Shown in pieces: positions 25,901-37,900 of a stretch of DNA of 64,000 bases. The stretch is from Mimachlamys varia (Eukaryota > Mollusca > Bivalvia > Pectinida > Pectinidae). The stretch spans positions 33,100,201-33,164,200 of the forward strand of contig OX392527.1 of the NCBI GenBank assembly GCA_947623455.1, written 5' to 3'. Every line of letters starts with the position of its first letter. Position 1 is the stretch's first letter. The position numbers and the translations under genes were made by a program. The notes beneath the pieces are model-generated. The model worked only from the letters and a program-made list of their open reading frames with translations. It did no database searches and had not been told where the DNA came from.

Positions 25901-28900
25901 TCATGGAGGAGGAATTCACACAGACACTGGACAGGCAAAACTTCCAGCGATCCCTCACTGGCCTCCACCAACTCAGCCAGCCAGGGCATGGACTGGGACG
26001 CACCCTATATCCCAATATAATACACAGTGTTATAGCTACAACATTCAATGTATGATAATATCACATTTTAATATCAACGGAGAAATTGTACACAACATGC
26101 AGACGTGTACTTACTGTTCATATATTATACAATATTAAACCCAATCTTTATGAATAGCCTTAACTTTGCTATTACATATTCCAATTAAAAATTTAATTAC
26201 CTGTCTCTGAATGATGTCCAGCAGGAAGTCCGGCTTGCGACTCCGACACAACATCTGTCCAATGTGGATACTTTCATTGAGGATCCTCACCTGCTCTAAC
26301 ATAGCTGCTGGGGGCTGGCGGGCCACTCCACTGCAAGATAACAATCAGTTTTACAACATGCCTTCAGTGATCAAAGCTGAAGGGTTTTTACTAGGTATTA
26401 GAGTGGAATTATCTAGTGTTATTGCTTGCAGTGTGTCAGGCACTCTTGCTACTGCCACCAGTGTTATCATGGAGACTCTATCTCATGTATTAAATTGATG
26501 TTGTGGACAACATGGACTTTGATGTACACATAATGAAACTGACTAAAAAGTCTAGGAGGAGTTGTCCTGACAAAATTTTGTGGTTGCACAGCAAAACAGG
26601 TTGATGAAGAGTAGTTAGTGGACAGATTACCTTGGCTTCATAGCCGTGAGTTGTGTGACCAGTAGACTGTTTGTCTCTGTGATGGTCACTTTACTAGTGG
26701 CAGCAGCTAGATGGCTCTCAAATTCCAGAATTTCCTGCTTCTCCTGTTCTGACACCTGTAAATTAACCAGCGTATTAAACTTCAAACTTATAGATAAACA
26801 CCGGTAAATTAACCAGCATATCAAACTTCAAACTTATTCATAAACACCTGTAAATTAACCAGCATATCAAACTTCAAACTTATTCATAAACACCGGTAAA
26901 TTATCCGGAATATCAAACTCCAAACTTATTCATAAACACCTGTAAATTAACCAGCATATCAAACTTCAAACTTATTCATAAACACCGGTAAATTATCCGG
27001 AATATCAAACTCCAAACTTATTCATAAACACCTGTAAATTAACCAGCATATCAAACTTCAAACTTATTCATATCAAAGTTATTATTTTCTCTGTTGTTAA
27101 ATTCATTGCCTATTCTAAGTTCAAGTTTATAATTTTTTAGCTGCCTGATGAATTTCTAAGGATTACTTCAAAATAATTCTTTCTACAAGTTATAACATAT
27201 TATGTTTTACATGGGAGGGAGTAAGGTATTAAAAGATTCACACCTGTTTCTCTTGATTTTTGATATCCTCAACTTCTCGCTCATCTGACGCTGTAGTTGG
27301 AGGTGGGAACTTGTAATTTCTGCAGAGAAAATAAAGTCAAAGGACTATGTATGGTTTTGCCTGTTTTTGGCCCCCAAATCCATCAAATTTTAAATTTCAT
27401 TATTGAATACTCAAATAATATTATTTCAAATATAGATTACATCCCTCATGCAATTGTAATAATTTTTATTTGTTATTTGTGCTATGGTTGCCATGGTAAC
27501 CATCCGAAATATGCATTAATTATGCAAATGTAAATATTTGGTCTATTTTAGTCAATTTTTACATAGATTTTCACACAGCAACCATAGAGCGCATTCTTGA
27601 ACAAAGTTTATATTTCTCTTAAAGATGTGGTATAAGTGCCCACATATTCTCATTTGATATTAAGTTTGTTCAAGAATGCGCTCAATAGTTTCTAATAGAA
27701 AAACTATCCAAAAAATGGCCAAAATTGACTAAATGGTCAAATTTCCCTAATTTATGCATATTTGAGATGGTTTCCATGACAACCAGAGTTGAAACAACAA
27801 ATAATTATTGTTTCAGTTTTATTAGGGATGTACTCCATATTTGAAATACATTAATTTGAGAGTTCAATAATCTGCTTCAAAATTTGATAATTTGGGGGCC
27901 AAAAAAGGCCCAAATCATATATAGTCCTTTCTGAGAATTATCTATCTAATTATGGAACAAGAATTCCAAGGAAGTGGATGTGTCGCCTGCGCAGCAAGTT
28001 GGGAGATAAGTTTTTAGGAGCTATCAATGGATATGCATTGTATCAGTTCCAAGTGGAATAGAAACAGCGACCTTCACCTTTGACCTTTGACCCTGAAAAG
28101 CTATCCCAAGCGAGTACTTTTGGTAAGGAAGCACTGTATGAAGTTTGAGTTTGATTGGCCCAGGAAAACTGACTTTCTATTTATAGTAACAGTGACCTTG
28201 ACCTTTGACCTTCGACCCTGAAAAGCGATCCCAAGCGAGCACTTTTGGTAAGGAAGTACTCTATGAAGTTTGAGTTTGATTGGCCCAAGGAAACTCAAGT
28301 TATTGCATGGAAACAGATTTTCTATTGATAGCAACAGTGACCTTGACCTTTGACTCTGGAAAGCAATCCCAAGCGAGCACTTTTGGTAAGGAAGCACTGT
28401 ATGAAGTTTGAGTTCGATTGGACCCAGGAAACTGAAGTTATCGCACGGAAAAATAATTTCTATTTATAGCAACTGTGACCTTGACCTTTGACCTTCTACC
28501 CTGAAAAGCAATCCCAAGCGAGCACTTTTGGTAAGGAAGCACTGTATGAAGTTTGAGTTTGATTGGCTTAAGGAAACTCAAGTTATCGCATGGAAACACA
28601 TTTTCTATTTATAGCAACAGTGACCTTGACCTTTGACCCTGAAAAGCAATCCCAAGCGAGCACTTTTGGTAAGGAAGCACTGTATGAAGTTTGAGTTTGA
28701 TTGGCCAAAGGAAACTCAAGTTATCGCAAGGAAACATAATTTCTATTTATAGCAACAGTAACATTGACCTTTGACCCTGAAAAGCAATCTCAAGCAAGCA
28801 CTTTTGTTTAGGAAACACTGTATGAAGTTTGGGTTTGATTGGCCAAAGGAAACTGAAGTTATCGCACGGAAACTGTTGGTGCAGAAGCCGCGGCCGCAGC

Positions 28901-31900
28901 CGCCGACATAGTGATCCCTATATGTCGCCTTTTCAGGCGACACAAAAATGAACTATCAGATTGTGTGTGGAAGTGGCATATTCCGTAACAATGAGCACTG
29001 TCTAATTATCATATGATATATACAATATTTATATAATAACAGTTTGACTGTGATAATAAGTTACTGTTTAATTATAATATAATGATAGTATGAAGTAAAG
29101 GACCAATATAGGACATTGAGATAGACACCACGAGGTCTGTACCTGGTCATCACCATCTCCATAAGACATTTGAGGGTAGGGTAATTATCCCACGCTGTTA
29201 TACCTGAAAATGTAACAAGTTCAAGAATTAAAATTCTACACATCATAGCATTATTTTTCAATTTGTCTACCGGCCCATTTTTTTCTAAAACATTTATCTA
29301 CTAGCTAGTGTTTACCTTCCACTGATCAAAATGATCAAAATAACAAAATGAACCTATTGAATAATAAATATTTTTATATAGTTTATCATAACAATAAAGG
29401 ATATTTCAGTCTGGAGCAGTCGCATATCTTTGCATAAATTCTCACTTTGTATGCAGACAAGAAAGATTATAATCTAAATGAAAGCGGCGATATACAAAAT
29501 TTCAATATTTCTATTCATTATTTTTTTTGCAGTTATCTTATTTAAGCAATTTTTGCCTTGAAAGCATATGTATTCCACTAAATTATGATAACTATAACAA
29601 CAGTTTTTTACAAGTAAAATGAACGGACCAATTCTTTATCATTCTGATCTATTTAAAATTAGTTATGCGCTGAAAGTTCAGTGCACAGAAATAAGTATGT
29701 AAACAGTAGTCGTTTATGGTGCCCTATATACAGCAAAATTATAATCATCGTTTTAGAATTACAGATGAAGATAACATTATTCATTATACAAGTAACAAAA
29801 TATATAAAATGTAAGGTTACATCTTTTCCAAGAATACTTTGACTTATCTTACCAAATGTTTGAGGGTTGAAAGCAGATAGGATGAGGAGTATGATCCAGG
29901 ATTTCCAGTACAGGTTAGATATGGCCAGTGTTGGTGGACTGTATCTGTATCAACAAATAACTCGCAATATTAAAGGGGCATCCCGCGAAAGTAAGCTTTT
30001 TTTCATCATTATTTTCAAAATATTACATACACCTATCGAGTGGGTATTCTTATGGACTAGGACGATCGGATTTTGCTGATATGTATTCATAAAATGAATA
30101 ATTTCAAAATAACTAGTGGAATTTCAATCTGTCTAGCCAGACGCTTCAGATTGGGATTTCCACCTACCAACGCATGCGCAGTGAGTGCCGTTTCCATTGT
30201 AAACACTCTACCTTGTATTACCGTTACACGGCGATAAGGCCTAACTACTAAGCGAAAAGTTGCCGAATGATCAAAATATGACGCAAGACTACGTTACGGA
30301 ATCATATTGAGACACAGGAAGTATTCAAAGGAGAAACTAACTGTTCTATTGTGTGTATGTTACATATTTCTTCTGTGTAACGGTACAATCACAAATAAAA
30401 CTTTGATTTGGTTTTGGGGCTACCCAAGGGTAAACTGTTTCAGTCCTCTGTTGCGTAAAATACGTGTATAATTAAAATTAAGAGTGTGTTTTATAATATT
30501 CCCTTTATAATAGCTCATGTTCCAGTAAGACGGTATGATTTAATTATATTGCTGAATAGAAAGACCTTTTCAAATACAATATATACCGTAACAGAAAAAG
30601 TCGTTTGATAACGTTTTAATACGGGACGTGCAACCGAGGAACACCCGGCTTCAATTTGGACAAAAAGAATAAAAAAAATATATCTTCATGCGTGAAAAAG
30701 GTGATATTCATACCTAATCTATAAATTAGCAAATGTAGAAATATCATTGGGTTGCGAGCCCGGTATTGAATTTGATACGAAAATATATACATAACAGAAG
30801 GTGGGGGAAAGGAACAAACATATACGATATGAATTTCCCATGCATGCAGTTTTTTTTTATTTTGAAAAGGCCAACGTCTCTTTACAAGAAGACAAAAAAG
30901 ATGTAAAAAGAAAGCGGAATTATCATAACATATTCATAACGGGTAGTTATAATGAAGTATTTTCACAGTTCTAAATCTGATATACATGTAGTCATGTTTA
31001 GTGTTTGGTTCGTTATATGAGTGCATGGACTTAAATATTCGCATTCCGTGATAAGTGTTAACGTATGAAGACTAAAGTTGGATAGATTTTAAATGAATAT
31101 GAATGTATATATGGATAGTCTGAAAAAAAATCCTCAAGACATTGAGTTGTAAAAAAATCGCAAACATATTTCATGTCATTTTTTTTTTTTACTTTTCCAT
31201 GCATGCGTACCTTTTATGAAATCGTCTGAAAAAGAGGATTCGTGAATATTACCTTTTACAGACAACCTCTGTTTTACCACGGAATTAGATTAGAGGGATG
31301 CTATCTAAGTCCGTGGTTTTACTTAAAAGAAAATGTTTGCGCCATGGCTGTATTCCGTACCCATGTGTACCGGTCTCGCTCAGGTATATATATTATATAG
31401 ATACTTCCTGGTGTCTATAAATGATGCCGATGTGCCGACAAATATTTATTAATTTGAATATCGGTAAGTGTGCAATTAATGCCTGATTATTAATGTGAAT
31501 GTGATTCAATAACTTTGTCTCCGTTTCATCAGCCGTATACATTACGCTTCCCCTCCATGACGGCCTCTTTCCGTCAAACCTGTCAAGCGACTTGCAACAA
31601 GCCTGTCACGTTGCGTCATCGCCGCTATTTTTATCGGGGCTTTCCCGAGGAATGCGATTTTGTAAGTGGTCAATATAGACATTTTGAGCGGACTTTAAAT
31701 ATTGGAATAGCAGGAAAATATAATTAGTGGTGCAGACACCATGTACATCCAAGAACTGGCATTCAGGCTTTCGCGGGATGCCCCTTTAAACAGCAATATT
31801 AATTGTATCACACAGAAAATCAACAACCACAGGTTATATGTATTAATTTAAACTCATTACATAATATTTGTTGACTAAAGTAACAAAATGAAAGGAGGAT

Positions 31901-34900
31901 TAGCAGATGGACACATTTAGCTTGTATATCTCTACTTTCACTCTGTAAGTAGAGATATGTCTATAGGTAGACATACATATTGTAGATCTGTAGGACATCT
32001 ATATAGAGATATCTCTATAGAATGCTGTCTATGTAGAGATATATCTGCAGAGTATATGTACTCACCATTTAGATATAGATTTATCTGTAAGATGTCTAGA
32101 GATCTTTATGTAGGATGTCTATATAAAGATATCTCTGTAGAATGTCCATGTGGAGATATTTCTGTCGTGTATCTGTACTCACCCTTTAGGTAGAGATATG
32201 TCAGTAGGATGTCGGTATGAACACAGATTGAGAAGAGCATCTACCAGTTCCAGTCGTTCCATCTGTAGCACTTTTTCACCTTTAATACAGAACACATTTG
32301 ACAATAGCCCTTTTCAGCTTGCATTGACTTTGATATTGATTATGATCTTGACAGAATGACTTCAAAGTTTACAGTGATCTTTCAAAGTGTAAAATGTTTA
32401 TTTTCGTCTACCTAGACACCAAATGAATCAAGCATAGACAGATGAACGGAGAGTACAAAATAACATAGCTTCAGATCATATCCTTTAAACATGATAAGGG
32501 ATCAGGGTAGTAACAGGCACAGCTGTATCTAAATCTACCTTCAACAGGTAAGAAACCCAACACCATTACTGTTGAGGGCTATCCCAGTAATCTATCTATC
32601 CTACCCCAGGATTTCAGGTTTTGTTTAGGAGTCTATACCACTACCAGCATTTTATCAACAATTAACATTTAAGTGATAGACAATATAGGCAGGAAACCCA
32701 ATCCTAGGCAGTAGTGATTTAGTTTCGAGTTTTGGGGTCAGGGAGATTTTTGATGGGAATAGTCCTGAAAATATCTGTCACATCTTTATTATCATCGTGA
32801 AAGACACAGCTGATAAATACAAATTATTGTCTTTCCAAAGTCTACCCCTCCAAATTACCATCACAGCTGAGACTGGCTGCACGCTTGACAAGCTGGTCCA
32901 CTAGTTCCACAGCATCTGGAGGGTTTATAGGAATGTCTGGAGACAGACCAATGACCAGGATCCTCATTAGGGTGTCCTCAAGGACTGGCGACTCTGACGC
33001 AATCCTCAGCAGAGATCTGTAACAGTGTATTACAGTTAACATGGCCGAGTTCTCATAAAACATCTAAACCAGACAATCGGAGGTACAGCTATCATCATTA
33101 CTTTTGTAAAGAAAATGTATGACTAAGGACATAAATACAAACCCTCTTTCTCCTTCTGAAGGCCAGTTGTCTTTGTTGTAGTATTGTTCAGGGCTCTCAA
33201 GGAACAGCACTTTATGTAAACTGTAAAACAAGGTGTTAAATGTCAAAATCACATAATATCAAATTCAGGGGGTGTAAATCTAAAAAAAATAACAGAATTT
33301 TTCTACACTATTCCAGTTTTAATACATAGTACCTAGTATTATCATAAAAATTAACTCTTGGAAGATATAGTTTGTCTGAATTCATAGTTCGGAATTTGTA
33401 AGGAAGTTTATTAACATCACAGGAGTGTGTATAACCTTACATACCAATGTATATAATGTTCTGGTTTGAGCTCCCCAATGTGTTTTGACACAATCGTATG
33501 CATCCACCACACAGCATCCCGCTGTATCGTTGCAGTCTGTTGGCGATACTTGTGTAGAACTTCTGAATCTGAGATTCATTTAAAAGATATGAATTCATAT
33601 TTTCATTTTTATTTTTAAAGGTGCATGGTTAACATGTTCTGGGAGTCTACCATAAAAATAAATGCATCACAAAACTATTAATCTTACTACATTTAGATAG
33701 AAAGAAATTCCACCAAAATTTCTGGTGTTTATCAAAAGTCAAAGCATTATTTTGAAATAAATGAACCATTCCTGACAAATTTCATCATAAATTAGTGTGA
33801 ACTATGAGTTTTTAATCAATTATGTAGCATGTTGTATACCATGCATATAAGATATCATTTAATTAGATAGAAAAAATGTCCACATCATTTCTGTCCAATA
33901 AAATTGAAAAAGCCATACCTTGCTTATCTCCCTTGGCCTCCCGTACAGAAGGGGTGATCCCTATGAGGATGGTCACTGCCACCATGTCCGCCACAGACAT
34001 GATGTAACGTTCCTGAAACACACACACACTGAGCGATTTAATCTTACTGATCATGATAGAATTTTCTACATACGACAGATCCTGTACACAGCCTACTTTT
34101 ACCCTGAAGTTATACACACTTACTAAACAGAATTCCTCATATCACTCATACCCCTATGATCAAAACCTTTTTCTTCCACATCTTACCTTGGCGTTTGTTA
34201 AACTGAAAAAACATTACAAAGGTAAACCCATAAATAGCTACATAGTAGATATTCTAGATATTAAGTGACCAAGAATATGTGTGAAGAAACAGTGTACAAT
34301 TGTTTCATGGTTATTATGGGAACAGTCAAAACTATCATCAATAAGAAGAGGGATAAGGCAGTTTAATGAGTAGATTTCTAGCATTTCCGCCTAAACAACA
34401 CTAATTTGAGGTCACCCAAATGCTGAAACATAACTGTCTAAGAGGAATTTCTGTGCATCAATGATCTACACTGGGTAACAGTGCGCTCTGACCAAGTAAC
34501 AAAAATTACAAATTGTAATTCATATGAATGGGTAATAATATAAAGTATGGTACTGTATAAACTGGAGGTGGCAACTTTAAAATTGAAACAACTTACGTAC
34601 GTTTCAAAGCAAGGTTGTTAAAGAATTTGTTTTTATTCATCATGAACAGATATGTCAGATCTGACTGTATTTTGTCAGTGGAGCTTTCTCTGCTCAAACA
34701 AATATTAATTAATTAAATGACATCACATATATCCAATAAAATGGCTTCACATTTCAGAACATTATAAGGTAATAACTTGTTTAGAGAAAAGAATGTTTCT
34801 AGGAGAATAAATATAAGAATCAAGGAGATAAATTCACATACCCTTAGAGTATTGTCCATTTCTAAGAACTTGGAATCTGTCCTTTCCTGCATCAAGTTCA

Positions 34901-37900
34901 GACAAAATGCTGACAGTTTGAGGTCCTGTTTCAGTGTGCGAGCTATCTCTCGGAGTAGGGCCCGAAGTGCACGGAGATAATCCTCCTTGTTGGACAGAAG
35001 GTCCTGGAATATCTCTGCCAGTACCTACAGCAAGAGAAAGTCAGTTTTAATGAAAATACTGTAGTACTTTATCACTTAGTGAATCCAGATTGAATTCATT
35101 TTTTTTATTCATGCTGTAAACAACACAGTGCTTTCAAAAACATCTATGTATGCTTAAAAATGTCCATTTGTATTTTGTAGAAAATCTTTGAGAACAGCTG
35201 CATGCATTTAAATGAGGAAACTATGATCATGAAAAATTCTCTCTTAACACTAATGAAACTAGAAAATGTCTGAAAGATCTAGACAGGATGTGACGCGACA
35301 GACATAAACAACACTATATGCCACTCCCCTCCCTCATTTTCCGGCAGGGACACATTTTAATCTTTGAAATTATCTGGCTACTTACAAATTATATCACTGA
35401 ATTAAATGTTTAACAAAAAGTTTCTGCTAGAAGAAAACAACATAACCTTCTAAGCATGATTTCTATAATAAGCAGGTTTTACTTTACTTATACCAGAATA
35501 TAAACAGAGACAGTGGCACAATAATGCTTAACACTACAGATCTGATTTGATATGTAGCTGAAGTCTTACAGACCTTGGTGGCAAGTGTTGAGGACGTCTG
35601 GAACATGACACTGATCAGCGCCATATTGTTGGGATTCCTGGCGTTGGATAGCTCGTTGTAGATGGTGTGGGTCAGCATCATGCGAAGGTTTTCTTGGTGT
35701 TGTGGAATCAACTCCCTGTAACACAATGTAAAACTCTTACCTAGCTGTCTCAAACAAGATGTTATCTTTATCTTACAAAAATCGACAAAAATTAATTGTT
35801 CATTCATTTGTAATGAAAGAACACAAGGCTCTCTAGAAACATGGATGTTAGCTACCACCATGCTAAGGTAAGAAGATCTATTAGCTAGCATGGCTTTTAC
35901 AGTCAGGTAAAACTGAGCTACATCAAATCATTTCAATTATTTTCTGTGTTGAGGAGATAAATCTTTTCTTCACACTTATGGGAAGAATATTTCAATCTAA
36001 ACATGCAACAAAAGAGCTGAATGCTTACAAAACATTACACTCAAACACTAGATTTGGAATCAGGCATGAGCCACAACTTCAACCATTTTCCTATAACTTA
36101 GATGTAGCTAAAGGTATCCTCAAATATTTTAGTTAAAATTACATTTAATGATTATTATAATTGTTTTTTTGGATAAATATGACGATATCGTTACATTACC
36201 TGATACAAGTGAGGAAATGGTTGAGCAGTGGTTTAGTTTTCATCCTGATCTTGACGAGTTGTGAGAGAACCTCTATATCATTTTGGTCATACTGGTTACA
36301 GTTCATACACAGGGACATCAACAGCTCCTGGGCGGACCGTGTCAACTACAAACAAATTACAATAATTCTGGTCATACTAGTTACAGTTCATACACAGACA
36401 TCAACAGCCACTGGGCGAACCGTGTCAACTACAAACAAATTACAATAATTCTGATCATACAAGTTACAGTTCATACACAGGGACATCAACAGCCCCTGGG
36501 CGGACCGTGTCAACTACAAACAAATTACAATAATTCTGATCATACTAGTTACAGTTCATACACAGGGACATCAACAGCTCCTGGGCCGACCGTGTCAACT
36601 ACAAACATGTTACAATTACTTATTATATTAGGTGTTTACAAATTCAGTTTTTAATTTTAATTTAAGTTGTCCATATTAACTTCACATCAGCGGTTATCAA
36701 AGTGGCAAAACTATCACATGGATGATTCTATTTTGCTAAAAAAATCATGCATGAATCAAAATAAAAGTCACTACAGTTTATAGAAGTTTTTGAAGGATGA
36801 TATTTAAATTGATAAATATACCAGTATATCTAATTCATAACAAGAAACTGCATCATTAAATTGTAACAAAAACACCATTTATCGGATCCTGAAATATTCA
36901 TTCAACGGTTTTGATAAAACTATGATTACATGCTGTTTTTAGAAATTAACATTAGATTCAAAATGTTAACCATCAATACATTAAGAAATTTTTAAATACC
37001 CCTGTTATTCATATGTTAATAAATCTTCTAAAGAACTGACAATCAAATGTTTATATCAGTTAAAAAATGTCAAATATTTTTCAGATGCTACATTGTATAT
37101 TATATGATTTACAATTTTCATGATGATGGAAATTACATATTTGTACTAAAAAGAAACTGTTTGCCATTATCATCTTCAAGATTTATACAAACATAGAAAC
37201 TTAGAATGAAAATTTAACATATGTGTAATTCTAGCTACAATATATAGCTGCTGTGTATTTGAAAAGAATCAAGGATTAAGAACAAATTTTATTAGATGGT
37301 CAATATCGCATTAGAAATTAGCGATTTAAAATACAAATATTCAATTACCAGAATTATTTTGGTATAAAGACCTATTTTATAAGCTTCAATAGTTACAGCA
37401 TCTTATCTTTTATCTATAATAGAATTGTTCAACCCCAAAATTGTGTATCCAGTTGTTATCAATATTACAGTTTGTAACAACATTTCAGTAAATGTCACAG
37501 GGATTTTACCTTTGGGTTTTGCAGCCACATTTCTAGGCGTTGTGCAGATTGGAGTCGCACCTGACTATAGCCACTTGTGGAAGTCATCAACCGAATCACA
37601 TTACGTGACGAGGTGTCCATTGTCTGGCGGCGACTCAGCTGCTCACGGATTATATCCATCACGTAGGACTCTATACTATCCTGTTGGTATGGGTATCTGT
37701 GATATGATGACACAGCACTTTTAATTAAGGTTGTTAAAAAACAGGAAGAGCTTAAGTTCATCAATGGATATCTCTCCTCACCAATCCTCCCAATTCTTTC
37801 GAGAATTTTACTGTGCATATCATCACATAACGATTTTTGTCTTGACAAACAGCCCCCTACTATAGAAGATTGGCCCGAGTGTTGAATTACTTATACTGTC

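Noticed and set aside
31515..31727. 70-codon plus-strand open frame inside the TTAA-flanked element as a transposase remnant
   Set aside because: Too short, with no catalytic motif or similarity that I recognise.
36161..36448. 95-codon plus-strand open frame
   Set aside because: It is the antisense of INTS1 exon 8 and its duplicated copies.
36283..36654. 123-codon plus-strand open frame
   Set aside because: Antisense reading of the tandemly repeated exon 8 start; no splice context on the plus strand.
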